This document shows, one piece after another, positions 25,887 through 34,639 of a stretch of 64,000 nucleotides of DNA. The notes under the pieces were generated by a model, which worked only from the letters and a program-made list of their open reading frames with translations, did no database searches and was not told where the DNA came from. The position numbers and the translations under genes were made by a program. Every line of letters starts with the position of its first letter. The stretch's first letter is position 1. Origin of the DNA: Paenibacillus graminis (GTDB taxonomy: Bacteria > Bacillota > Bacilli > Paenibacillales > Paenibacillaceae); contig NZ_CP009287.1 of assembly GCF_000758705.1 (NCBI RefSeq), positions 1,116,001-1,180,000 of the forward strand, written 5' to 3'.

Positions 25887-26603
25887 ATGAAGAAAAAAAC
25901 AACCGCCATAATCGCCGCCGGAGTCGTTATCGCAGGAGCAATTACCGCATTTGCTTTCTTGAATAACACCTTGGGCAACAATGTTGAAATCGAGTCCGTT
26001 ATTCCGACACAGGAGACAGGGGCGTCGAACGGGACGAACACGGCGAATGCGGCAGCCGCACCGACAGGAGCCGCCGTTACAGCAGAGCAGTTAAATGGTG
26101 TCTGGAACATCGCCGACACTTCCAAAGTATACTGGTCGGTAACGACCTCCAAGGAAACAGTCAATTTCGTAGATCCTACAGTTACAGGAACCTGGAATGT
26201 GAACCTAAACGACTCGGGCGCGATGACCGGTGAAGGAACGGTAGAGATGAGCGCCCTGGACTCCGGCAACGCGAAGAGAGATGAGCATGTAAAAGGAGCG
26301 GACTTCCTGGCAGTCACAGAATTCCCGCAGTCCACCTTTGTCGTCAAATCCTTCTCGGAGCTGCCGGCGGAATGGACGGAAGGTACAGCGGTACCGGTTC
26401 AACTGCAAGGCACGATGACAGTAAAAGGCAAAGAAAAAGAGGTCACCTTTGATTCCCAGGCTGTATACAGCGGCGGGCAGCTTATGCTGTCGGGTACAAC
26501 CACTGTGACCTTCGCGGATTTCGGCATGGCCAACCCGCACTCGATTGTATTGGACACCGAAAATAATCTGGAGGTCCGTCTGGAGCTTGTACTGTCGAAA
26601 TAA
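25887..26603 (+). CDS. YceI-like lipocalin-type secreted protein
   Basis: This 238-residue protein has an N-terminal signal or anchor helix (about 4-24), a low-complexity Thr/Ala linker, then a YceI-like domain from about 65 onwards (VWNIADTSKVYWSV, VEMSALDSGNAKRDEHVKGA, DFLAVTEFPQSTFVV). YceI domains form a beta-barrel that binds isoprenoid-type lipids. The ATG follows GGAGGGAATAGG. It is divergent from the two-component operon and ends at a strong terminator. Role inferred: extracytoplasmic lipid binding or stress response. Confidence 0.88.
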   Translation: MKKKTTAIIAAGVVIAGAITAFAFLNNTLGNNVEIESVIPTQETGASNGTNTANAAAAPTGAAVTAEQLNGVWNIADTSKVYWSVTTSKETVNFVDPTVTGTWNVNLNDSGAMTGEGTVEMSALDSGNAKRDEHVKGADFLAVTEFPQSTFVVKSFSELPAEWTEGTAVPVQLQGTMTVKGKEKEVTFDSQAVYSGGQLMLSGTTTVTFADFGMANPHSIVLDTENNLEVRLELVLSK

Positions 26604-26628
26604 AAGAACCAGCTCAGTAAAATCAATG

Positions 26629-26680
26629 AAAAAACTCTTCCCGGCTGCTGCCTATTAGCGGCTTTCAGGAAGAGTTTTTT
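26629..26680 (+). terminator. Terminator after the YceI-like gene
   Basis: AAAAAACTCTTCC and GGAAGAGTTTTTT form a 13-bp stem; it can work in both directions. Confidence 0.9.
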
Positions 26681-26749
26681 GATTTTCGCTGGATATCCAA
26701 CCTGCTCAGCGGTATATTTTTACTTATACTGTGTGGAGGGGGAAGCTCT

Positions 26750-27139
26750 GTGATTGAAGTAGCAGCGGCGATTATATATAACCATGAAGGCCGTATCCTG
26801 ATCGCGCGGCGGAGGCAGGGCAAATCCCAGGCCGGCTTGTGGGAATTTCCCGGCGGCAAGCTGGAGGACGGCGAAGACGCGCCGGCTTGCCTCCGCAGAG
26901 AGCTGATGGAGGAGATGGGGATCGCCATCCTGCCTTATGCGGCTTTTGGTGTGAATGAGCATAACTATGACGGATTCACAATCAGGCTGATTGCCTGGGA
27001 GGCCGAATATCTGGAAGGCAGGATCACGCTGAGCGACCATGACGCTTTCCGCTGGGTGACTGCGGAGGAGCTGGACGGGTTTGCTTTTGCTCCGGCCGAT
27101 ATCCCTTTTGTGAACAGGCTGCTGGAGCCGTTAAGGTAA
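26750..27139 (+). CDS. Nudix hydrolase, MutT type
   Basis: This 129-residue protein starts at GTG 26750 after GGAGGGGGAAG. The Nudix box G-x5-E-x7-REL-x-EE-x-G is complete (GGKLEDGEDAPACLRRELME, then EMGI). Size and the opening VAAAIIYNHEGRILIARR match MutT-like enzymes that cleave 8-oxo-dGTP or dCTP analogues to sanitise the nucleotide pool. It stands alone after a terminator. Confidence 0.9.
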   Translation: MIEVAAAIIYNHEGRILIARRRQGKSQAGLWEFPGGKLEDGEDAPACLRRELMEEMGIAILPYAAFGVNEHNYDGFTIRLIAWEAEYLEGRITLSDHDAFRWVTAEELDGFAFAPADIPFVNRLLEPLR

Positions 27140-27279
27140 GCGGGCCAGCAGACGATATACTATATAGTGGAAAAGTACGTACTTGAGCTGCGGATTTCAA
27201 TAGCGGTTTATTTACTGCGGGTAGACGCAGGCAGCTTGCTGCGCACCCGATGTTTGTAGCAACAGGAGGTTGACAATGT

Positions 27280-27630
27280 ATGTTCAAAAGCAGACTGACG
27301 ATGATCGTATGCAGTGCTGCGGCGATGGTTCCTATCGTGCTGTATTTCTATCTCTACTCGCGGATGCCGGATTTCGTGCCGATTCATTACAGCGGAGCCA
27401 CGGCTGACCGGTTTGTAAATAAATGGAGTATTGATGTCGCCATGCTCTGCCTGCTCAGCTGGTTCGGCTTCGGCTTTATGCGGCTGCTGCAATTTTTATT
27501 GCGCAGAATGTTCCTGAGCAGCTATATCCACAACATGGCGTCCATTCACCGGATCTGGAATGCGGCAACCCTGCTTGTGACGGCGGCCTTTGCCGCGATT
27601 AGCATCTGTGCTCTGCTCGCTATGCTGTAG
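27280..27630 (+). CDS. DUF1648-like small membrane protein
   Basis: This 116-residue protein has three likely membrane helices (about 7-25, 53-75 and 92-115). Between the first two is RMPDFVPIHYSGATADRFVN, the pattern of DUF1648, the N-terminal part of SdpI-type immunity proteins and of several small Bacillus membrane proteins. ATG 27280 lies ten bases after AGGAGG; a nearer ATG at 27276 is in another frame and stops soon. Function unknown. Confidence 0.75.
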   Translation: MFKSRLTMIVCSAAAMVPIVLYFYLYSRMPDFVPIHYSGATADRFVNKWSIDVAMLCLLSWFGFGFMRLLQFLLRRMFLSSYIHNMASIHRIWNAATLLVTAAFAAISICALLAML

Positions 27631-27640
27631 CGGGGATGCT

Positions 27641-27683
27641 CTTTCCGAAAGTTATATTAGCAATCCGATATTGTAGCTATAAT
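27641..27683 (+). promoter_or_regulatory. manR promoter with probable ManR operator
   Basis: TATAAT lies at 27678-27683. Upstream are the palindrome CTTTCCGAAAG (27641-27651) and ATCCGATATTG (27663-27673). The pair CCGAAAGTT plus ATCCGATATTG recurs as CCGGAAGTT plus ATCCGATATCG before manP, which suggests that both promoters are bound by the same regulator, most simply ManR. Confidence 0.5.
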
Positions 27684-27750
27684 AAGGAATATAGAATAAA
27701 ACCTATTCTTAACCCTTTCGGCTAAACTAACTCGAATATGGGAGAGCAGA

Positions 27751-29697
27751 ATGAACAAGAGGCAAACAGAGATAATGCGGAATTTGTTAATGGAACCAGA
27801 ACGCTTATGGCTGGTGCAGGATTTGGCGGATCAGGCCGCCTGCTCGGATAAAACCATTCGAAGTGATCTGAAGGTCATTCAGGATTATATTAACAAGCAT
27901 TCCAAAGCACAACTTGTGAGAAAGCCGGGGCTTGGGATTTATCTGGAGCTGGGTGAAGAAGACCAGTCTGTTTTGCTTCATCTGCTGTATTCCGAGGAGC
28001 ATAAGACAGAACATGAATCTGATGAAGAAAGAGTGCTGCATATCGCCTACCGGCTTCTGATGAACGCCAGCCCGGTGACTACGCAAGAGCTTGCTGAACA
28101 GTATTATGTGAACAAAACGTTAATCCGCAGAGATCTGGAGAAGATTGAGCACTGGCTGCATAATCTTGACCTGGCGTTAATTATCCGGCCCCGCATAGGT
28201 CTTATGATTAAAGGCACCGAAAAGAATAAACGCCTGGCCCTTGCCAGGCTGAACCAGCTGATTGACAGCCCTGAACTTACGGGACAATGGATGCGCAAAC
28301 AGTTTGAATCACATGAAATTGCAGCTGTAAATCATGAACTGAAAATATTTCAGGAACAGCACAGGCTCTTGTTTACAGATGAAACCTTCGAAGGGTTGAT
28401 GCTGCATATTCTGCTGATGGTCAAACGGACCAAGCTGAACCAGCCCGTTTCGCTTTTGGAACAGGATATTTCCTTCCTGCAGGAAAAAGAGGAATATACT
28501 TGGGCTGCAGCATTTTTACAGCAATTGCATAAGCTCTTTTCAGTTTCATTCTCACGGGAGGAAGCAGCCTACCTGACCCTGCATTTGCTGGGCGGAAAAT
28601 TCAGATATGGGCAGGAGGAGACAGAGGGAAGACGGACCCTGTTGGCGGACAGCCATCCGCTTCTGCCGGAACTGATCAGGCAGCTGGTCCAGCGGATGTC
28701 GGAACTGAATATGATCGAGTTCTCCAGGGACCAGGTGCTCCTGAACGGACTCAAGATTCATTTGTACACTACACTGAATCGTCTCCATTATGGCTTGAAG
28801 GTAACCAATCCGATGCTGGCCGATATCAAAAAGATGTATCCCTACATGTTTGACCGTGTGATTGAGGCTCTGGAAGCGGCAGGCCAAGCAGTTCGGCAAA
28901 CGTTTCCAGAAGAAGAGGCGGCCTATATCACTCTGCATTTTCAAGCTTCTGTTGAACGGCTGCAGCAGAGTGAGCGGCAGCCGCAAAAGGCCGTCATTGT
29001 ATGTCACATGGGCATCGGGATGTCTCAATTGCTCCGTACCAAAGTGGAACGCAAATTCCCGTCGGTGCATGTGGGAACAACTATATCCAAAGCTGAGGTC
29101 AGGAGATATCTGGCCGCACATGACGTGGATTTGGTTATATCCACCGTGGCTCTCCCCGAGGACGTTCAGCATATAGTCGTCTCCCCGCTTCTGGAACCCA
29201 GGGATGAGCGCTTGCTGGAGCAGGCCATCCGGCGGCTGGATGAGCCTGACCGCAGGGTGGAAGAATCCGTTTTTCTAAAGTATACAACCCCGTTCCTGGT
29301 CTTTCTCCAGCAGGAGGCGCAGCGTCCCGGAGCGTTAATTGCCAAGCTGGCAGGAGTTCTTGAACAGAAGGGTTATGCGGAACAGGGTTATGCGGAGAGT
29401 GTGCTGGCCAGAGAAAAACTGTCCAATACCGCCATTGGCGGAGGCGTGGCTATCCCGCATGGGAATTCGGAGTATATCAGACAATCTTCTATTGTTATTG
29501 CTGCGCTGAAGCAGCCGCTGTCCTGGGGGAGCGAAACCGTACAATTGGTGTTCCTGCTTGCGGTCAAACCTGACGAACGGGAAGAAATGCGGAAGCTGTT
29601 CAGAGAATTGTCCCGGATTAGCGAGCAGCCTGCACTGGTCAGCGCGTTGGCCAAAGAAACGGATGCAATGGTCCTGCTCCGGAAGCTAAACGGATAA
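27751..29697 (+). CDS. manR: ManR-type PRD transcriptional activator
   Basis: This 648-residue multi-domain activator has an N-terminal Mga/HTH pair (about 1-160), two PTS regulation domains (about 170-380), an EIIB-like domain with Cys418 in VIVCHMGIGMSQLL, and an EIIA-like domain with His570 in VAIPHGNSE. These sites receive or give phosphate from HPr and the transporter, switching the activator according to mannose or fructose supply. This layout and the manP gene immediately downstream match B. subtilis ManR. Its own promoter carries the same motif pair as manP. A LicR- or MtlR-type role is the alternative. Confidence 0.85.
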   Translation: MNKRQTEIMRNLLMEPERLWLVQDLADQAACSDKTIRSDLKVIQDYINKHSKAQLVRKPGLGIYLELGEEDQSVLLHLLYSEEHKTEHESDEERVLHIAYRLLMNASPVTTQELAEQYYVNKTLIRRDLEKIEHWLHNLDLALIIRPRIGLMIKGTEKNKRLALARLNQLIDSPELTGQWMRKQFESHEIAAVNHELKIFQEQHRLLFTDETFEGLMLHILLMVKRTKLNQPVSLLEQDISFLQEKEEYTWAAAFLQQLHKLFSVSFSREEAAYLTLHLLGGKFRYGQEETEGRRTLLADSHPLLPELIRQLVQRMSELNMIEFSRDQVLLNGLKIHLYTTLNRLHYGLKVTNPMLADIKKMYPYMFDRVIEALEAAGQAVRQTFPEEEAAYITLHFQASVERLQQSERQPQKAVIVCHMGIGMSQLLRTKVERKFPSVHVGTTISKAEVRRYLAAHDVDLVISTVALPEDVQHIVVSPLLEPRDERLLEQAIRRLDEPDRRVEESVFLKYTTPFLVFLQQEAQRPGALIAKLAGVLEQKGYAEQGYAESVLAREKLSNTAIGGGVAIPHGNSEYIRQSSIVIAALKQPLSWGSETVQLVFLLAVKPDEREEMRKLFRELSRISEQPALVSALAKETDAMVLLRKLNG

Positions 29698-29722
29698 ATT
29701 ACAAATGGAATATGCGTTGGAG

Positions 29723-29776
29723 GAGGGGTGTCTCAAACAGCCATGAAGCGGCTGCTTGGGATACCCCTCGTTTTTT
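29723..29776 (+). terminator. Terminator after manR
   Basis: GAGGGGTGTC and GGATACCCCTC, with an inner CAGCC/GGCTG pairing, are followed by TTTTTT. Confidence 0.85.
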
Positions 29777-29840
29777 GGGCAGAATGGACCTGGGCACTTA
29801 TGGAGGATGGTGATGCTTTTGTTAGTATTAATCCGTTTTT

Positions 29841-29914
29841 CCGGAAGTTCCGGTAAAAAGTTTATCCGATATCGGTATATAAGGCGGGTATACTTTTCAA
29901 TGTAAGCGCTAAGA
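29841..29914 (+). promoter_or_regulatory. manP promoter, ManR operator and cre-like site
   Basis: Two palindromes, CCGGAAGTTCCGG (29841-29853) and CCGATATCGG (29866-29875), precede a TATACT -10 box (29889-29894). TGTAAGCGCTAAGA (29901-29914) matches the CcpA cre consensus with one mismatch and sits just after the start of transcription, a typical repression position. This fits activation by ManR and glucose repression by CcpA. Confidence 0.6.
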
Positions 29915-29936
29915 ATACTCGAAAAGGATGATGACT

Positions 29937-31904
29937 ATGAAAATATTAGCGATAACCTCGTGTCCTAACGGCATTGCACATACCTATATGGCAGCTGAGA
30001 ATCTGCAGAAGGCAGGAAAGAAATTAGGCATCGAAATTAAGGTTGAGACACAGGGCTCCATCGGTGTGGAAAATGAGTTGACGGAGGACGAAATTCGTGA
30101 AGCTGACGGCATCATTATTGCAGCGGACAAGACCGTAGTGAAAGACCGGTTTGTCGGGAAGAAGCTGCTGGTGGCCGGAGTGCAAGAGGGTATCCGCCAT
30201 CCGGAAGAACTGATCCAACGGGTGATTAAAGGCGAAGTGCCAGTGTACCAACCACAGTCTCGCTCTACCGACAGCCGTCCGGGGGATAAAGCGCCGAAAC
30301 AAAACCCGGTTTACCGCCATTTAATGAATGGAGTCTCCTATATGGTGCCCTTTATCGTCATTGGAGGGCTGCTGATCGCAATTGCCCTGACGATTGGCGG
30401 TGTGAAAACGCCGGGCGGTCTAGTGATACCGGAAGGCTCCATCTGGAAGAACATTCAGGATATCGGTTCTGCTGCATTTACCTTTATGGTGCCAATCCTG
30501 GCAGGATTTATCGCATTGAGTATTGCAGACCGGCCGGGACTTGCTCCGGGTATAGTCGGCGGATTTATCGCCGCGAACGGAAGCTTTTATGGCAGTGAAG
30601 CAGGGGCAGGGTTTATTGGCGGGATTATCGCTGGTTTTCTGGCAGGTTATGTAGCACTCGGCATCCGTAAAATTAAGGTTGGGCGGGCGTTACAGCCGAT
30701 TATGCCCATTATCATTATTCCCGTGCTCTCCTCACTGATTGTGGGTTTGATCTTTATCTTTTTCATCGGAGCTCCTATTGCCCAATTGTTTGTAGCGTTA
30801 ACCGGCTGGCTTGCCGGGATGCAGGGAACAAGCTCGATTCTGCTGGCTTTGATTCTGGGCGCTATGATCTCCTTCGATATGGGTGGTCCGGTTAATAAGG
30901 TCGCCTTCCTGTTTGGATCGGCCATGATCGGTGAAGGAAACTATGAAATTATGGGCCCTATCGCCGTAGCTATATGTATTCCGCCGATCGGGATGGGTCT
31001 GGCTGCAATGATCAGCAAACGTAAATTTGCATCTGCTGAACGTGAAGCCGGGAAAGCGACATTCACCATGGGGTTGTTTGGGATTACTGAAGGCGCGATT
31101 CCTTTTGCTGCCCAGGACCCGCTGCGCGTGATTCCGAGTATTATGGCCGGCTCAATGGCTGGTTCGGTCATTGCGATGCTGGGGAATGTAGGCGACAAAG
31201 TAGCCCATGGTGGACCTATTGTAGCTGTATTGGGTGCTGTTGACCATGTTGTTATGTTTTTCATTGCCGTTATCGTCGGCTCTGCCGTGACGGTGGCCAT
31301 GGTGACTCTGCTGAAGCGGGACGTTGCAGCTGAGGATTATCATCCAGAAGAACCGGCTGATGCTCCAAAGAGCACGGGAAATGTTCAGCTGGCCAAACCA
31401 GCCGGGACTTCAACAGCCGTCAGCGCGGAAACGTCTTCTGGACATATTGAGAAACTGACGGATATTGTAACACCGGATCTGATTGAGCTGAATTTAGCTG
31501 GAACCACACAGGACGCTGTTATTGATGAAATGATTGCAGTTCTGGTTGGAATCGGGGCCATCAGCTCTGCGCGCGACTTTAAAGAAGGGATACTGGCGCG
31601 TGAGGACGAAAGCTCTACGGGCATCGGCATGAATATTGCCATCCCTCATTGTAAGTCGGATGCGGTCTTGAAGCCGAGCGTGGTTTTTGGCATCAAGCAG
31701 GACGGAGTGGATTGGAAAAGTGTAGACGGCAGTCACGCGAAGCTGATATTTATGATTGCCGTCCCGCGCAACAGCAAGGAAAACACACATCTGAAGGTGC
31801 TGCAAATGTTGTCCCGCAAGCTGATGGATGATGATTTCAGAGAAGCGCTTCTTGCGGTTGCGACGAAGGAAGAGGCTTATCAGCTGCTGGGGCAGGTGCA
31901 CTAA
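29937..31904 (+). CDS. manP: PTS mannose/fructose transporter EIIBCA
   Basis: The 655-residue permease imports and phosphorylates mannose (or fructose). Domain order is B-C-A, as in B. subtilis ManP: EIIB at 1-100 with Cys9 in ITSCPNGIAHTYMAAEN; EIIC at about 115-460 with many membrane helices and the motif GAMISFDMGGPVNKVAF; an Ala/Pro/Thr linker; and EIIA at about 505-650 with His571 in NIAIPHCKSD. I chose ATG 29937, nine bases after GAAAAGG; two earlier ATGs abut the site. It is preceded by manR; no mannose-6-phosphate isomerase gene follows. Confidence 0.92.
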   Translation: MKILAITSCPNGIAHTYMAAENLQKAGKKLGIEIKVETQGSIGVENELTEDEIREADGIIIAADKTVVKDRFVGKKLLVAGVQEGIRHPEELIQRVIKGEVPVYQPQSRSTDSRPGDKAPKQNPVYRHLMNGVSYMVPFIVIGGLLIAIALTIGGVKTPGGLVIPEGSIWKNIQDIGSAAFTFMVPILAGFIALSIADRPGLAPGIVGGFIAANGSFYGSEAGAGFIGGIIAGFLAGYVALGIRKIKVGRALQPIMPIIIIPVLSSLIVGLIFIFFIGAPIAQLFVALTGWLAGMQGTSSILLALILGAMISFDMGGPVNKVAFLFGSAMIGEGNYEIMGPIAVAICIPPIGMGLAAMISKRKFASAEREAGKATFTMGLFGITEGAIPFAAQDPLRVIPSIMAGSMAGSVIAMLGNVGDKVAHGGPIVAVLGAVDHVVMFFIAVIVGSAVTVAMVTLLKRDVAAEDYHPEEPADAPKSTGNVQLAKPAGTSTAVSAETSSGHIEKLTDIVTPDLIELNLAGTTQDAVIDEMIAVLVGIGAISSARDFKEGILAREDESSTGIGMNIAIPHCKSDAVLKPSVVFGIKQDGVDWKSVDGSHAKLIFMIAVPRNSKENTHLKVLQMLSRKLMDDDFREALLAVATKEEAYQLLGQVH

Positions 31905-31924
31905 TTCAGGGTGGAAAAGTAGAT

Positions 31925-31966
31925 ACAGGCTGGCGATCCCCAACCCCGGGGACCGCCAGCCTGTTT
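31925..31966 (+). terminator. Terminator after manP
   Basis: ACAGGCTGGCG and CGCCAGCCTGT, with inner TCCCC/GGGGA pairing, form a very stable stem followed by TTGTGTG. A GTGGAAAAGTAGA motif lies just before it (31911). Confidence 0.75.
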
Positions 31967-32054
31967 GTGTGCCGTTCCCGCCTAGCCTGTACTCGCAAGG
32001 TATAGTTTGATAGAATCAAAAGTACCTCAGGCCAATCATAAGGAGGATTCATCA

Positions 32055-33053
32055 ATGACAATCGGTAACGCTTACAAGGTAAAATGGGGAATTCTCAGCA
32101 CAGGCTGGATCGCGCACCAGTTCGCAACCGATCTGGCCCATGCATCGAACGGGCTTGCCTATGCTGTAGGTTCGCGCAGTCAGGAGAGTGCAGATGAATT
32201 TGCCAGAAAGCACGGCATTCCCGTAGCCCATGCCACGTACGAGGATTTGGTCAATGATCCGGAGGTGGATGCTGTTTATATCGGGACACCCCATCCTTTT
32301 CATAAAGACAATGCGCTGCTCGCACTGCGTGCAGGCAAGGCGGTACTCTGCGAGAAGCCGTTTACGGTGAACAGCGGTGAGCTTGAAGAGATTGTGGCGT
32401 ATGCCCGTGAGCATAAGCTGTTCCTGATGGAAGCTATGTGGAGCCGCTACCTTCCGGCTAACGTCAAGGTCAGAGAATGGATTGCCGCGCAGCGGATCGG
32501 AGACGTCCGGCTGGTGAAGGCGGATCTCGGCTTCCGTGCCGATTGGAACCCGGAGGGCCGTCTGCTGAACCCGGCGCTGGGCGGCGGTGCGCTGCTGGAC
32601 GTCGGCATTTATCCGGTTTCTTTTGCCTCAATGATCTTTGGACCCCACCCGGAGAGTGTGGCCAGCACTGTACATATGGGGGAAACGGGGGTAGATGAGC
32701 ATTTCTCGCTGCTGCTGTCCTATGGCGGGGGCAAATCGGCTTCCTTAAACGGCGGGGTACGCCTGAATATGATGCAGGAGGCCTATGTGTTCGGGACGGA
32801 AGGCCATATTGTCGTAAAGGGCTCTTTTGTAAATCCGAGGTCAGCCGAGCTGTATGCCGGCGGTGAGCTTGTGGAGACCTTTGAAGATGACCGGACTTCT
32901 ACCGGATATGCCTTTGAAGCCGAAGAAGTGGGGCGCTGTCTGCAGGCGGGGCTTACGGAGAGCCCGGCGCTGACGCTGGATGAATCTTTAGCCGTTCTGA
33001 AGCTGCTGGATCAGGTTCGTGCGGAGTGGGGACTCGTGTATCCCGGGGAATAA
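32055..33053 (+). CDS. Gfo/Idh/MocA-family oxidoreductase
   Basis: This 332-residue NAD(P)-dependent dehydrogenase starts at ATG 32055 after AGGAGG. The N-terminal Rossmann domain has a variant nucleotide loop (WGILSTGWIAHQFA) and the family Lys in VLCEKPFTVN. The C-terminal alpha/beta domain contains GGGALLDVGIYPVSFASM, whose Asp/His-type positions form the active site. Members act on sugars or inositols; this one resembles trans-dihydrodiol or sugar dehydrogenases. The next gene starts 66 bp later and may be cotranscribed. Confidence 0.9.
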   Translation: MTIGNAYKVKWGILSTGWIAHQFATDLAHASNGLAYAVGSRSQESADEFARKHGIPVAHATYEDLVNDPEVDAVYIGTPHPFHKDNALLALRAGKAVLCEKPFTVNSGELEEIVAYAREHKLFLMEAMWSRYLPANVKVREWIAAQRIGDVRLVKADLGFRADWNPEGRLLNPALGGGALLDVGIYPVSFASMIFGPHPESVASTVHMGETGVDEHFSLLLSYGGGKSASLNGGVRLNMMQEAYVFGTEGHIVVKGSFVNPRSAELYAGGELVETFEDDRTSTGYAFEAEEVGRCLQAGLTESPALTLDESLAVLKLLDQVRAEWGLVYPGE

Positions 33054-33119
33054 ACGACACGATGATTGCTCCGTTCAATGACGGGCGATAGACAGAAGAT
33101 GGATAACAGGAGGTGCGAA

Positions 33120-34046
33120 ATGACACTGGACAGCGACCGGTATCAAGGCTGCCTGCAAGGGCTGGCAGCAGGTGATGCGCTGGGGACTACCGTCGAGTTC
33201 AAGGCGCCGGGGACGTTTGCGCCACTGGAGGACATTGTCGGCGGCGGAGTGTTCGGGCTGCAGCCGGGGCAATGGACCGACGATACCTCGATGGCACTGT
33301 GCCTGGCGGACAGTCTGCTGGCGGCTCCGGGCTTTGATCCTGCCGATCAGATGCGGCGGTATGTGCGGTGGTTCCGCGAAGGGTACCTGAGCAGCACCGG
33401 GGAGTGCTTCGACATCGGGAACGCCACGCGCTCTGCGCTGCTGCAGTTCGAGGCCAGCGGCGAAGCATACAGCGGCTCGGAAGATCCGCGTAGTGCCGGG
33501 AACGGCCCGGTCATGCGCCTGGCCCCGGTGGTTATGTACTATGCGGAGGACCCGGCGGCGGCCATAGAGTATGCTGCGAGAAGCTCGCGGACCACCCATG
33601 CCGCCGCAGAGTGCGTGGATGCCTGCCGCCTGATGGCCGCTTATATCCTCGCCGGGCTGCACGGCTGGAGCAAGCAGGAGCTGCTGGCCCCGGACGCCTT
33701 CGGCGGCTGGCTGGAGGAGGAGACGCTATCTCCCGGCATTCTGGACATTAAGCGCGGTTCTTACAAGCTTAAGGCACCGCCGGAGATTAAAGGCTCCGGC
33801 TATGTGGTGCAATCGCTGGAAGCGGCGCTGTGGGCATTCCACAGATCGTCCAGCTTCGCCGAAGGCGCGTTGCTGGCCGTTAACCTGGGTGATGATGCCG
33901 ATACCACCGGCGCGGTTTACGGCCAGATTGCCGGAGCCTATTACGGCCTCGGCGGCATACCCGCGCAGTGGTCGGGCAGACTTGCCATGCGTGGTCTGAT
34001 CAGCGATTACGCCGGACGGCTGTTCGGCGAGCGGGCAGGAAGGTAA
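33120..34046 (+). CDS. ADP-ribosylglycohydrolase family protein
   Basis: This 308-residue DraG-like enzyme starts at ATG 33120 after AGGAGG. Metal-binding motifs are present: GDALGTTVEF near the start, QWTDDTSMA, NGPVMRLAPV and NLGDDADTTGAVYGQIAGAY near the end. Such enzymes remove ADP-ribose from proteins or nucleotides using two Mg or Mn ions. No partner ADP-ribosyltransferase is seen in the window. The bases just after the gene lead into the 51-bp hairpin array. Confidence 0.9.
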   Translation: MTLDSDRYQGCLQGLAAGDALGTTVEFKAPGTFAPLEDIVGGGVFGLQPGQWTDDTSMALCLADSLLAAPGFDPADQMRRYVRWFREGYLSSTGECFDIGNATRSALLQFEASGEAYSGSEDPRSAGNGPVMRLAPVVMYYAEDPAAAIEYAARSSRTTHAAAECVDACRLMAAYILAGLHGWSKQELLAPDAFGGWLEEETLSPGILDIKRGSYKLKAPPEIKGSGYVVQSLEAALWAFHRSSSFAEGALLAVNLGDDADTTGAVYGQIAGAYYGLGGIPAQWSGRLAMRGLISDYAGRLFGERAGR

Positions 34047-34639
34047 GCGGATAGCATCAGGCAGGAAGTAAAGTAAATAGAGCAGGTAGAAGCTCCGCGG
34101 CGGCGGAGCTTTTTTGAGGTTCGGGAAGTTATGATATTCTTCCGTTTTGGATAGGGGAGGATTCGTGGCGGGTTCGCTTTGAACCGCCGCAGGCGGGAAC
34201 GGGATGAAACAACGGCAGAAATGCCGTTGTTGAAGCGCCGCAAGCGGGAATTGGACGAAACAACGGCAGAAATGCCGTTGTTGAAGCGCCGCAGGCGGGA
34301 ACGGGACGAAACAACGGCAGAAATGCCGTTGTTGAAGCGCCGCAAGCGGGAACGGGATGAAACAACGGCAGAAGTGCCGTTGTTGAAGCGCCGCAAGCGG
34401 GAACGGGACGAAACAACGGCAGAAGTGCCGTTGTTGAAGCGCCGCAGGCGGGAACGGGACGAAACAACGGCAGAAGTGCCGTTGTTGAAGCGCCGCAGGC
34501 GGGAACGGGATGAAACAACGGCAGAAATGCCGTTGTTGAAGCGCCGCAGGCGGGAACGGGATGAAACAACGGCAGAAGTGCCGTTGTTGAAGCGCCGCAG
34601 GCGGGAACGGGATGAAACAACGGCAGAGGCTCCTAGGCC
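34047..34639. other. Gene-free stretch holding the hairpin array
   Basis: After the glycohydrolase stop come about 135 bp without clear features (a GAAGCTCCGCGG/CCGCGGCGGAGCTTTTTT-like terminator near 34087-34116 is visible), then the 51-bp tandem array. Frames on both strands remain open across the array only because 51 is divisible by three. Confidence 0.75.
34185..34635. repeat. 51-bp tandem hairpin array, nine copies
   Basis: Units start at 34185, 34236, 34287, 34338, 34389, 34440, 34491, 34542 and 34593. Each reads CGCCGC(A)GGCGGGAACGGGA-type sequence and then a perfect hairpin: AACAACGGCA, a loop of GAAA or GAAG, then TGCCGTTGTT. Variation is limited to a few positions (GCAGG/GCAAG, GATGA/GACGA, GAAA/GAAG, and one ATTGGAC), so the array expanded recently. 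The hairpin arms never vary. The last unit breaks off into a hydrolase gene remnant. Confidence 0.95.

Noticed and set aside
34185..34635. CRISPR array
   Set aside because: Units are contiguous without unique spacers, and no cas gene is present.
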